Below, in pieces: positions 1 to 12,002 of a DNA stretch of 64,000 bases. A program made the translations under genes and the position numbers. The first letter of the stretch is position 1; each line of letters starts with the position of its first letter. Origin of the DNA: Labedella phragmitis (GTDB lineage: Bacteria; Actinomycetota; Actinomycetes; Actinomycetales; Microbacteriaceae); assembly GCF_004078635.1 (NCBI RefSeq), contig NZ_RZNB01000006.1, positions 1 to 64,000 of the forward strand, in the 5' to 3' direction. The notes under the pieces were generated by a model. It had not been told where the DNA came from and did no database searches. It saw nothing but the letters and a program-made list of their open reading frames with translations.

Positions 1-54
1 TACGGTCACCGGTGGTTCCGCGTCGTCCGCCCGGGCGACAAGCGCCTCACATAG
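1..54 (+). CDS. 3' end of an unidentified gene, truncated by window edge
   Basis: Frame 1 is open from the first base to a TAG at 52-54 and reads YGHRWFRVVRPGDKRLT. Fifteen of its 17 codons end in G or C, unlike the other two plus frames, which fits the codon use of the neighbouring genes. It would be the C-terminus of a plus-strand gene converging on tyrS, with the long hairpin at 71-132 between them. Seventeen residues are too few to name a family. Confidence 0.5.
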   Translation, partial: YGHRWFRVVRPGDKRLT

Positions 55-70
55 TCCTCGTCAGCCCCGA

Positions 71-132
71 TTGCGTACGCAACGGACATCGGCGGGTGTC
101 ATCGCACCCGCCGATGTCCGTTGCGTACGCAA
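71..132. terminator. Perfect 28-bp-arm hairpin, probable bidirectional terminator
   Basis: Bases 71-98 and 105-132 are perfect reverse complements, separated by a 6-nt loop (TCATCG). The outer 12 bases of each arm, TTGCGTACGCAA, are themselves a palindrome, so the site is present twice. It lies between the convergent end of the gene at 1-54 and the expected end of tyrS near 166. Position and stem strength argue for a two-way terminator; the nested palindrome could also be a protein-binding site. Confidence 0.75.
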
Positions 133-1466
133 ATGGGCGAAGGGGGTGGCGCGGGGTGAGAGCGGTCAGGCGGTGAAGACGCCCGCGAGGGTGCGCTTTC
201 CGTTCCGCGACGCAAGACCGCGACGCCGCCCGGGAGTGTCGGCTCGAACGTCGCGTTCTCGTCGGCGATCTTCTCGTTGTCGACGTACACGCCGCCCTGC
301 GCGAGGGCACGCCGAGCTTCGCTGAGACTCGAGACGAGTCTCGTCTCGACGAGGAGCGGCAGCAGCGGAGCGCCCGGCGCCGCCGAGACGTGCGGCAGCT
401 CGGTGAGGGCGGCGCGGAGCGTCCCCTCGTCGAGCGCCGAGAGGTCGCCGTTGCCGAAGAGCGCGGCGGACGCGTCGATCGCGGCGCGCGCCGCCTCCTC
501 GCCGTGCACGAGGGTCGTCACCTCGAGCGCGAGTCGCTTCTGCGCCTCACGCCGGAACGGTTCGTCCGCCACGAGCCGCTCGTAGCCCTCGATCTCCTCA
601 CGGGTGAGGAAGGTGAAGACCTTGAGGCGCGCGATCACGTCGGCGTCCTCCGTGTTGATCCAGAACTGGTAGAACGCGTACGGCGACGTCATCTCCGGGT
701 TCAGCCAGACGGCGTTGCCCTCGCTCTTGCCGAACTTCGTGCCGTCCGAGTTCGTGATGAGCGGCGTCCCGATCGCGTGGGTGTCGGCGCGCTCCACCCG
801 GTGGATGAGGTCGACGCCGCTCGTGAGGTTGCCCCACTGGTCGCTTCCGCCCGTCTGGAGCACACACCCGTACGAGCGGTAGAGCTCGAGGAAGTCCATC
901 CCCTGGAGGATCTGGTAGCTGAATTCGGTGTAGCTGATACCGGCATCCGAGTTGAGCCGGGCGCTCACGGCGTCCTTCTTGAGCATCGTGCCGACGCGGA
1001 AGTGCTTGCCGATCTCGCGGAGGAAGTCGATCGCGGTGAGCGGCGCCGTCCAGTCGAGGTTGTTGACCATCGTCGCGGCGTTGTCGCCCTCGAAGCTCAA
1101 GAAGTTCTCGACCTGCGCGCGCAGGTTCGCGACCCACTCGTTCACGGTCTCGGGCGAGTTGAGCGTGCGCTCCGCGGTGGGGCGCGGGTCGCCGATGAGG
1201 CCCGTCGATCCCCCGACGAGTCCGAGCGGCCGGTGCCCGGCGAGCTGGAGTCGGCGCATGACGAGCAACTGCACGAGGTTGCCGAGGTGCAGGCTCGGAG
1301 CGGTGGGGTCGAACCCGCAGTAATACGTGATCGGATCCCCGCCGAGAAGCGCTTTGAGGGCCGAGGCATCGGTGGACACGTGCACGAGCCCACGCCAGAC
1401 GAGCTCGTCCCAGACGTCCTCGAAGGAGGCGTCGTTCTGTTGGGTCGGGAGAACGGGATTGATCAC
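99..1466 (-). CDS. tyrS: Tyrosyl-tRNA synthetase with a frame-disrupted C-terminus
   Basis: Class I aminoacyl-tRNA synthetase that charges tRNA-Tyr with tyrosine in the cytoplasm. The HIGH-type motif is HLGN (residues 60-63) and the KMSKS-type motif is KFGKS (244-248); a C-terminal S4-like RNA-binding region follows. The family normally ends shortly after a VLRRGK-type motif. Here the open frame continues past VLRRG for 34 unrelated residues and runs into the hairpin at 71-132. In another frame the same DNA encodes NGKRTLAGVFTA and stops at 166-168, so the true product probably ends at 166 and a 1-nt loss or 5-nt gain has occurred near 200-215, or the sequence has an error there. The GTG start at 1466 has no clear ribosome site; an extended -10 (TGATATCGT) ends 6 nt upstream, so a leaderless mRNA is possible. 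Confidence 0.93.
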   Translation of the reverse strand: MINPVLPTQQNDASFEDVWDELVWRGLVHVSTDASALKALLGGDPITYYCGFDPTAPSLHLGNLVQLLVMRRLQLAGHRPLGLVGGSTGLIGDPRPTAERTLNSPETVNEWVANLRAQVENFLSFEGDNAATMVNNLDWTAPLTAIDFLREIGKHFRVGTMLKKDAVSARLNSDAGISYTEFSYQILQGMDFLELYRSYGCVLQTGGSDQWGNLTSGVDLIHRVERADTHAIGTPLITNSDGTKFGKSEGNAVWLNPEMTSPYAFYQFWINTEDADVIARLKVFTFLTREEIEGYERLVADEPFRREAQKRLALEVTTLVHGEEAARAAIDASAALFGNGDLSALDEGTLRAALTELPHVSAAPGAPLLPLLVETRLVSSLSEARRALAQGGVYVDNEKIADENATFEPTLPGGVAVLRRGTESAPSRASSPPDRSHPAPPPSPICVRNGHRRVR

Positions 1467-1524
1467 CGGTTCACGATATCAGCGACGTTGCGCTGACCTG
1501 ATAGTGGACACGCATCAGCCTGCA

Positions 1525-1549
1525 GGCTAATATCGGGCAGATATTAGCC
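1525..1549. promoter_or_regulatory. Inverted repeat, candidate operator of the SatD-like gene
   Basis: GGCTAATATC (1525-1534) and GATATTAGCC (1540-1549) are perfect 10-bp arms around a 5-nt spacer, in an otherwise GC-rich region. The repeat sits 15 nt before the ATG at 1564 and between the divergent tyrS and SatD-like genes. Its AT-rich core resembles a -10 element, so a bound repressor would block transcription. Autoregulation by the adjacent HTH protein is inferred. Confidence 0.6.
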
Positions 1550-1563
1550 GGGAGTGTGAAGCT

Positions 1564-2205
1564 ATGTTCGTCATCACCGCCGACCAGGTCGACAGCCGCT
1601 CGACCGACGACGCCGCCGCCGGCGCGCTGCGCGACATCGGCGCGGAGTTCGGCGACCGGCTCCGCCTCCCCCCGGACCGCACGGCCGGCGACGAGATCCA
1701 AGCGCTCACGGGCAGCGCCGACACCGCGTACCGGCTGGTGCTCCGACTGACGCGCGACGGCCGTTGGAGCGTCGGACTCGGCGTCGGCACCATCCGCGAG
1801 CCCCTCGGCGACTCCACCCGCGCGTCGACCGGGAACGCCTTCTTCGCCGCTCGTACCGCCATCGACGCCGCGAAGAGAACACCCGCCCGGTTCGCATTGC
1901 GCGCGGAGCCGCCCACGGACGAGTCCCGCGACCGCTCGACGAACACGGCTCTCGGCGCCGACGGCATCGAGGCCCTCATCGCGCTCGTGCTCGCGCTCCG
2001 CGAGAAGCGGACCGACAAGGGCTGGGAGGTCCACGACCTCCTCGACGCCGGCTCGACGCAATCGGAGGCCGCCCGCACCCTCGGCATCACGCAGGGTGCC
2101 GTCAGCATGCGCGCGCGCACCGGCTCGAGCCGCGAGGAGTTCGCCGCGTCGGAGGCGATCGTTAGGCTGCTCGAGAACCTGCACACGACCACGACGGACG
2201 GATGA
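1564..2205 (+). CDS. SatD-like helix-turn-helix protein
   Basis: A 213-residue protein resembling the SatD family, whose members carry a divergent N-terminal region and a C-terminal helix-turn-helix. The segment EAARTLGITQGAVSMR (about 168-183) has the spacing of a DNA-binding HTH. A GGGAG ribosome site lies about 9 nt before the ATG. The stop overlaps the region just before the next gene (2209), a small membrane protein, so the two are likely co-transcribed. This regulator plus membrane protein arrangement is common for the family, but the signal sensed is unknown. The inverted repeat at 1525-1549 is a likely self-binding site. Confidence 0.7.
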   Translation: MFVITADQVDSRSTDDAAAGALRDIGAEFGDRLRLPPDRTAGDEIQALTGSADTAYRLVLRLTRDGRWSVGLGVGTIREPLGDSTRASTGNAFFAARTAIDAAKRTPARFALRAEPPTDESRDRSTNTALGADGIEALIALVLALREKRTDKGWEVHDLLDAGSTQSEAARTLGITQGAVSMRARTGSSREEFAASEAIVRLLENLHTTTTDG

Positions 2206-2208
2206 GCG

Positions 2209-2793
2209 ATGGACCTCTTCGACAGTTCTCTCGGCACCGTCCTCTACTGGATCGCGACCGTCGGGTTCGCGGCCGCCGCCCTCGGAGCCACCGTTCTCAC
2301 GACCGTGCTCCGCCGCCCGCCCCTCATCACGGTCGCGGCCGTGATGCTCGGCGTCGGGATCCTCACCGTCGCACTCCCCACGCCGGAGCCGCCCCTCATC
2401 GTCGCGCTCCTGATCGGCGTCACGGCGTTCGCCCTCGCCGTGCTCGGCGGTTCCCCGGCGGCATCCTTCGCGCTCGATCTCGCGACCCACGGCAGCGTCA
2501 GTCCCGGGGCGCACGGGGGCATCATCGTCGACCGGGGCGGCCCCAATGCGACGGCCCCGCGTGAGGTGCTCCGCGGCGGTCTCGCGATCGGTTACCTCGA
2601 GCGCGCGGCCATCGCCGGCGCCCTCATCGCGGGCTACCCCGAGGCCATCGCGATCGTGGTGGCCGTCAAGGGCGTGGGCCGGTTCACCGAGCTCGCCGAA
2701 GCCGAGACCCGGGAGCGTTTCATGATCGGCACCCTGGCGAGCATGGTGTGGGCCGCGGCCTCGGCAGCCCTCTTCGTCTTCGCCATCACCTGA
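2209..2793 (+). CDS. Small integral membrane protein, function unknown
   Basis: A 194-residue protein with about four to five hydrophobic segments: roughly residues 10-35, 42-60, 62-85, 125-150 and 170-192. The loop between the middle segments is glycine- and histidine-rich (HGSVSPGAHGG). I recognise no catalytic motif. It starts 4 nt after the stop of the SatD-like gene, with GGACGGA as a possible ribosome site, so it is probably the partner of that regulator. It converges on mpg with only 14 nt between the stops. Confidence 0.75.
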   Translation: MDLFDSSLGTVLYWIATVGFAAAALGATVLTTVLRRPPLITVAAVMLGVGILTVALPTPEPPLIVALLIGVTAFALAVLGGSPAASFALDLATHGSVSPGAHGGIIVDRGGPNATAPREVLRGGLAIGYLERAAIAGALIAGYPEAIAIVVAVKGVGRFTELAEAETRERFMIGTLASMVWAAASAALFVFAIT

Positions 2794-2807
2794 AAGCCCC
2801 GAAAGCG

Positions 2808-7105
<4,298 letters not shown>

Positions 7106-7109
<4 letters not shown>

Positions 7110-8017
7110 GACAGGCCTTTCACGACTTCGGTTCCGATTCCCTTGTTGGTGAACACCTCGAGCAGAGTCGAGTGCGGGAGGCGCCCGTCGATGATCGCGG
7201 CGTTCTCCACTCCCCCGTCGACGGCTTCGAGGCACGCCGTCATCTTCGGGATCATGCCCGATTCGAGGCGCGGCAGCAGGGCACGGAGTTCCTCTGCGTC
7301 GATCGTCGACACGAGGGACTCGCGGTTCGGCCAATCGCTGTAGAGACCGGCGACATCGGTGAGCACGATGAGCTTGCGTGCGCCGAGGGCGACCGCGAGC
7401 GCCGAGGCCGCCGCGTCGGCGTTCACGTTGAGGAAGGCACCCGGGCGATCTTCGTCGGGGGCGATGGAGGAGATGACGGGCATCCTCCCCGAATCGAGCA
7501 CGTCGACGACGCCGCGCGTGTTGACGGCGACGACGTCGCCGACGTGGCCGAGGTCGACCATCGCGCCGTCGACCATCGCGCCGCGTCGCCGTCCGCCGAA
7601 GAGCTCGCCGTCCTGCCCGTCGAGACCGACGGCGAGGTCGCCGTGCGCGTTGATGAGGTCGACGAGGTCGCGGTTGACCTCGTCGCGGAGCACGTCGCGG
7701 ACGACCGTGATGGCCTCCGTGGTCGTGACCCGGTACCCGCCCTTGAACTCGCTCTCGATGCCGAGTTCCTTGAGGCGCGCCGAGATCTGGGGCCCGCCGC
7801 CATGCACGACGACGGGACGCAGCCCCGCGAGCCGCAGAAACACCATGTCCTCGGCGAAGGTGGCCTTGAGCTGGTCGGAGACCATGGCGTTCCCGCCGAA
7901 CTTCACGACGACGGTCGCGCCCGAGTAGTGGGCGAGCCACGGGAGCGCGTCGATGAGGACCTCGGCCTTCGCGATCGCCTCGGCCTGGGAGATGGGGGTG
8001 TGATCGATCGTCGACAT
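7106..8017 (-). CDS. argB: Acetylglutamate kinase
   Basis: Phosphorylates N-acetylglutamate, usually the arginine-feedback-controlled step. Amino-acid-kinase features include [10 protein letters not shown] near residue 37, VVHGGGPQI, the substrate segment NVNADAAAS, and the nucleotide-site region VLTDVAGLY. At 303 residues it matches the arginine-sensitive hexameric class in length; the N-terminal helix expected in that class fits residues 1-25. The ATG overlaps the argJ stop (TGATG). Confidence 0.96.
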
Positions 8018-9168
8018 CAGCTGGAGTACGCGCTGTTCTCGTGCACGTAGTCGTGCGTGAGGTCATTGGTGAGAATGGTCGCGGACGCGTCGCCCTCCTT
8101 CAGATCGATGAGCACGTCGACCGCCCGGTCCGTGAGATCCACGAGGTCGCGCGGCTGGTCGGGGCCGCCGTTCGAGCACACCATGACGCCGTTCATCGAC
8201 ACGTCCACGACGTAGGGGTCGAACGCGGCCGCCGTCGTCCCGATCGCGGCGAGCACGCGACCCCAGTTGGGGTCGTTGCCGAAGACCGCGGCCTTGAAGA
8301 GGTTGTTGCGTGCGACCGAGCGGCCCACCTCGACGGCGTCGTCCTCCGTCGCCGCCCCGACGACGCGGATCGCGATGTCGTGGCTCGCTCCCTCGGCGTC
8401 GCCCTGAAGCTGCTCGGCGAGGTCGAGGCACAGCTCGGTGAGCGCGGCGACGAACGCCGACGGCGTCGGCGAGACGCCGGACGCGCCCGAGGCGAACAGC
8501 GTGACCTGATCATTGGTCGACATGCAGCCGTCGGAGTCGAGGCGGTCGAACGAGACCCGCGTCGCGCTCCTCAGGTGCGCGTCGAGTTCGTTGGAGGAGA
8601 CCACCGCGTCGGTCGTGATGACGACGAGCATCGTCGCGAGGCCCGGGGCCAGCATGCCGGCACCCTTCGCCATGCCCCCGATCGTCCAGCCCTCGAGCGA
8701 GCGCACGGCGGTCTTCGGCTTCGAGTCGGTCGTCATGATCGCGCGGGCCGCGGCGTCGCCACCATCGGTGCCGAGCGCCTCGGCCGCCGCCGAGACTCCG
8801 GCGAGGAGCTTGTCACGGTCGAGCTGGTCGCCGATGAGGCCGGTCGAGCAGACGAGGACATCGCCCGCCGAGAGGGAGAGCGACTCGGCGACGGCCTCCG
8901 CCGTCGCGTGCGTCGTCTGGAAGCCCTGCGCGCCCGTGAAGCAGTTCGCGCCACCCGAGTTGAGCACGATCGCGTTCGCGACACCGTCCGCGATGACCTG
9001 CTGCGACCAGATGATGGGGTTCGCCTTGGCGCGGTTGCTCGTGAACACGGCCGCCGCGTTCTGCAACGGTCCGCGGTTCACGACGAGCGCGAGGTCCTCG
9101 GCCCCGGAGCTCTTGAGTCCGGCCGCGACTCCCGCCGCCTCGAATCCTGCTGCTGCGGTCACGCTCAC
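8017..9168 (-). CDS. argJ: Glutamate N-acetyltransferase / N-acetylornithine acetyltransferase
   Basis: Recycles the acetyl group from N-acetylornithine to glutamate. It is made as a precursor that cleaves itself before a conserved threonine; the site is ATML with Thr179 inside [14 protein letters not shown]. The length of 383 residues is normal. The start is GTG at 9168, overlapping the argC stop by GTGA; upstream in-frame residues belong to argC antisense or out-of-frame sequence. An argJ gene indicates the cyclic acetyl pathway. Whether the enzyme is also able to use acetyl-CoA cannot be told here. Confidence 0.95.
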   Translation of the reverse strand: MSVTAAAGFEAAGVAAGLKSSGAEDLALVVNRGPLQNAAAVFTSNRAKANPIIWSQQVIADGVANAIVLNSGGANCFTGAQGFQTTHATAEAVAESLSLSAGDVLVCSTGLIGDQLDRDKLLAGVSAAAEALGTDGGDAAARAIMTTDSKPKTAVRSLEGWTIGGMAKGAGMLAPGLATMLVVITTDAVVSSNELDAHLRSATRVSFDRLDSDGCMSTNDQVTLFASGASGVSPTPSAFVAALTELCLDLAEQLQGDAEGASHDIAIRVVGAATEDDAVEVGRSVARNNLFKAAVFGNDPNWGRVLAAIGTTAAAFDPYVVDVSMNGVMVCSNGGPDQPRDLVDLTDRAVDVLIDLKEGDASATILTNDLTHDYVHENSAYSS

Positions 9169-10211
9169 GGTGCCACTCCGTTCACACTGAGTCCGGTCGA
9201 CTCGTCGATGCCGAGGGCGATGTTCGCGGACTGGATCGCCGCTCCCGCCGTGCCCTTGGTCAGGTTGTCCACGGCGGCCACGACGACGACGCGCCCCGCC
9301 GCCTCGTCGACCGCGAGGCCGAGGAGGGCGACGTTCCCCCCGAGGACGTCCGCCGTGCGCGGGAATTCTCCTTCGGGGAGCAGTTCGACGAAGCGCTCTC
9401 CGGCGTAGGTGTTCTCCCACGCCGCTCGCACCTCTGCGGCGCTCGTCCCGGGCACGATCCGCGCGGTCGACGTCGCGAGGATGCCGCGCGACATCGGCAC
9501 GAGGACCGGCGTGAACGAGATGCTCACGTCGGCGGCGCCCGCCGCGCGCAGACTCTGTGCGATCTCCGGGATGTGGCGGTGCGTGCCGCCGACCGCGTAG
9601 GGGTTCGCACTTCCGAGGATCTCGCTCGCGAGCAGGTTGAGCTTGAGATTCTTTCCCGCCCCGGAGGGACCGACCGCGAGGACGGACACGATGTCGGTCG
9701 ACTCGATGACTCCCGCGGCGATGCCGGGTGCGAGCGACAGGGCGACCGTGGAGGCGTTGCAGCCGGGGGCGGCGATCCGCGTGGCACCGACGAGTCGATC
9801 CCGCTGCTTCCGCCCCGCTTCGATGGGGAGTTCCGGCACGCCGTAGTCCCACGCTCCGAAGTACTCGCCGCCGTAGAACGCAGCCCAGTCGTTGTCGTTC
9901 ACGAGTCGGTGGTCTGCTCCGCAGTCGACGACGAGGGTCGACTCGTCGAGATCGGCCGTGACCGCTCCCGACGCTCCGTGCGGGAGCGCGAGGAACACGA
10001 CGTCGTGCCCTGCGAGGGTGTCGGGCGTGGTCTCGACGAGCACGCGGTCCGCGAGAGAACGCAAGTGGGGCTGGACGGACCCGAGGCGCTGACCCGCGTT
10101 GCTGTGCGCGGTCACGGTGCGGATCGCGAATTCGGGATGGGCGTCGAGCAGTCGGAGCAGCTCGCCCCCCGCATAGCCGGAAGCACCGGCGACGGCCACG
10201 GAGTAGGACAT
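9165..10211 (-). CDS. argC: N-acetyl-gamma-glutamyl-phosphate reductase
   Basis: NADPH-dependent reduction of N-acetylglutamyl phosphate to the semialdehyde. An N-terminal Rossmann motif GASGYAGGE (9-17) and the active-site PGCNAS with Cys151 are present; GTHRHIPEI supplies the conserved histidine region. It has 348 residues and is the first gene of the minus-strand operon argCJBDF-argH-mpg. The upstream space is the 403-nt divergent region shared with the permease gene at 10615. Confidence 0.96.
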   Translation of the reverse strand: MSYSVAVAGASGYAGGELLRLLDAHPEFAIRTVTAHSNAGQRLGSVQPHLRSLADRVLVETTPDTLAGHDVVFLALPHGASGAVTADLDESTLVVDCGADHRLVNDNDWAAFYGGEYFGAWDYGVPELPIEAGRKQRDRLVGATRIAAPGCNASTVALSLAPGIAAGVIESTDIVSVLAVGPSGAGKNLKLNLLASEILGSANPYAVGGTHRHIPEIAQSLRAAGAADVSISFTPVLVPMSRGILATSTARIVPGTSAAEVRAAWENTYAGERFVELLPEGEFPRTADVLGGNVALLGLAVDEAAGRVVVVAAVDNLTKGTAGAAIQSANIALGIDESTGLSVNGVAP

Positions 10212-10250
10212 GGTTCTACCTTATTGAGTGAGACGAACGGTCGGAGTTCC

Positions 10251-10292
10251 GGCGACGCGTCTCGGACCCGTTGCGGGTCTCCCGGCGTCGCC
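10251..10292 (-). promoter_or_regulatory. Composite hairpin in the argC leader
   Basis: GGCGACG (10251-10257) pairs with CGTCGCC (10286-10292), and inside it GACCCG (10265-10270) pairs with CGGGTC (10274-10279). It lies 40-81 nt upstream of the argC ATG, so it would be in the mRNA leader or promoter. I see no clear ArgR-type AT-rich box nearby. A structural control element is possible but unproven. Confidence 0.4.
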
Positions 10293-10385
10293 TATCGTCG
10301 CTCGGCAACAAGGCGTCGACGCAGCGCACGGGCGGAGCCCAGTGCGGGAGTGCTGCGAACGAGGAGAGCCATGAGGGACAGCGTA

Positions 10386-10425
10386 CTACCCGCGCGGCGG
10401 CCGTCCTACCCGCGCGGCGGCCGTC
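10386..10425. repeat. Perfect 20-bp tandem duplication
   Basis: Two identical 20-base units, each starting CTACCCGCG and ending GGCCGTC, lie head to tail at 10386-10405 and 10406-10425 in the argC/permease divergent region. The rest of the 10212-10614 gap holds the argC leader hairpin, this duplication and the operator-like cluster at 10493-10538. I see no convincing gene in it. Confidence 0.9.
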
Positions 10426-10492
10426 GCGAATCGTCCGGGGCCGACGGTGAGGCCCATGCAGTCGGTGGCTTTGACGCGGCCCCATCCGGCCA

Positions 10493-10538
10493 CTGTGCGA
10501 ACCGCACAGCATCACGGCGGATCAGTGCTGTTCGCACA
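10493..10538 (+). promoter_or_regulatory. Operator-like inverted repeats upstream of the hydantoin operon
   Basis: CTGTGCG (10493-10499) and CGCACAG (10503-10509) form a 7-bp inverted repeat with a 3-nt spacer. TGTGCGAAC at 10495-10503 is repeated in reverse as GTTCGCACA at 10530-10538. The cluster is 77-122 nt before the permease ATG. A possible -10 (TAGCCT) is at 10562-10567. The PucR-type protein of this operon is the natural candidate to bind here. Confidence 0.5.
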
Positions 10539-10614
10539 TGGCTGGTGGCGAGGTGGCACTCTAGCCTGGGTCCGCGCCACTACGTCCCCTCCCCCCGACC
10601 TCGAAGGACCTCTC

Positions 10615-11958
10615 ATGGCCAGCATCGCCCCCGCCGACGATTTCGCGCTCTCCCGCGTCGCGCCCTCAGCCCGCAAGCCCTGGTTCGGCATCGCCGTGCA
10701 GCGCTTCGGGCAGGTCTCCGCTCTGTCCCAGTTCCTCCTCGGTGCCACCCTCGGCTACAGCATGACGTTCGGCGAGGCCTTCCTCGCCCTGCTGCTCGGC
10801 TCCGTCATCCTCGAGGTCATCATGTGCATCGTCGGAATCATCGGGCAGAAGGAAGGGCTCAACACCGCCCTCCTCGCCCGATGGACCGGATTCGGCGAGG
10901 TCGGCGCGAGCCTCGTCGGCCTCGCAATCGGCATCAGCCTCATCGGCTGGTTCGGAATCCAGTCGGCGATCTCCGCCCAGTCCCTCGACGTCCTCATGCC
11001 GGGTGTCATGCCGATGTGGGCCTGGAGCCTGCTCTTCGGCCTCGCGGTCACGGCCATCGTGAGCTTCGGCTTCATCGGCATGCAGTGGCTCGCGAACGTC
11101 ACGGTGCCACTCTTCCTCGTCCTCGTCGGTTGGTCCGTCATCAGCGAGCTGACCCGTCACGACATCGGCGAGCTGCTCACCGGCCCGGCTCCCGGCCCGA
11201 CGATGAGCGTCTGGGCGGGAACGGGGATCGTGGCCGGCGGCCTCATCGTCGGAGCGATCATCACCGCCGACATGACGCGGTTCAACCGCTCGAAGGCCGA
11301 CGTCGTGAAGCAGACGGTCGTGGGCGTGACCCTCGGGGAGTTCGTCATCGGCCTCGCCGGTGTCCTGCTCGCGCACGCTGCGGCGACCGGCGACATCGTC
11401 GCCATCGTGACGTCGTCCATCGGGTTCATCGGGCTCATCATCGTGATCACCGGCACGCTGAAGATCAACGACTGGAACCTCTACTCGTCGACCCTCGGCC
11501 TCGTGAACTTCATCTCGACCGCGTTCGCGAAGAAGCTGAACCGCGTGACGACGACCGTCGTCCTCGGCGTCGTCGGATCGATCCTCGCGGCCGCCGGCAT
11601 CCTTTCGCAGTTCACCGGCTTCCTCACCATCCTCGGCGTCGCCTTCCCACCGATCGCCGGCATCATGGTCGCCGAATACTTCATCGTGAAGCGCTGGCGG
11701 GGTGAGCTGGACGCCTCTCGCGCCGTCGGGCGCCTGCCGGAGACCGCTCCGCGGATCGTGCCCGCGACGATCATCATCTGGCTCGTGTCGGCCGTGGCCG
11801 GCTATGTCATCACGTGGGGAATCCCGCCGGTGCTGTCGCTCGTGCTCTCCATGGTCCTCTACGTCGCCGCCGGCAAGCTCGGGCTGGTTCGCGGCGTCGG
11901 TCGTGCGGTGACGGCCCAATCCGCCGACGTCGATGCCCCGGCGACCACGACGGTCTGA
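10615..11958 (+). CDS. CodB-like NCS1 permease (purine/pyrimidine/hydantoin class)
   Basis: A 447-residue polytopic membrane protein with about twelve hydrophobic segments. The N-terminal FGIAVQRFGQVSALSQFLLGATLGYSM region and the GAIITADMTRFNRSKAD segment resemble cytosine permease CodB of the NCS1 family, which imports nucleobases and hydantoins with a proton or sodium ion. The ATG at 10615 has AAGGA 7 nt upstream; longer frames run into the promoter. As the first gene before a hydantoinase-like enzyme and DUF917 proteins, it probably imports the substrate of this operon, which need not be cytosine; no cytosine deaminase is nearby. Confidence 0.85.
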   Translation: MASIAPADDFALSRVAPSARKPWFGIAVQRFGQVSALSQFLLGATLGYSMTFGEAFLALLLGSVILEVIMCIVGIIGQKEGLNTALLARWTGFGEVGASLVGLAIGISLIGWFGIQSAISAQSLDVLMPGVMPMWAWSLLFGLAVTAIVSFGFIGMQWLANVTVPLFLVLVGWSVISELTRHDIGELLTGPAPGPTMSVWAGTGIVAGGLIVGAIITADMTRFNRSKADVVKQTVVGVTLGEFVIGLAGVLLAHAAATGDIVAIVTSSIGFIGLIIVITGTLKINDWNLYSSTLGLVNFISTAFAKKLNRVTTTVVLGVVGSILAAAGILSQFTGFLTILGVAFPPIAGIMVAEYFIVKRWRGELDASRAVGRLPETAPRIVPATIIIWLVSAVAGYVITWGIPPVLSLVLSMVLYVAAGKLGLVRGVGRAVTAQSADVDAPATTTV

Positions 11959-12002
11959 CCCTCACTCGTCCCACCCTCGCACCACTCGGAAAGAGAAAAA
12001 AC

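Noticed and set aside
390-1496. Plus-strand open frame opposite tyrS
   Set aside because: Antisense to conserved tyrS motifs and rich in Arg, Glu and Val without domain features.
10212-10260. ArgR box upstream of argC
   Set aside because: No AT-rich paired TGCAT-like half-sites were found.
10371-11705. ATG at 10371 with a good GAGGAG site, opening a long frame into the permease gene
   Set aside because: The frame is an Arg/His/Pro-rich shadow of the permease with no family resemblance; the ribosome-site match is probably chance.
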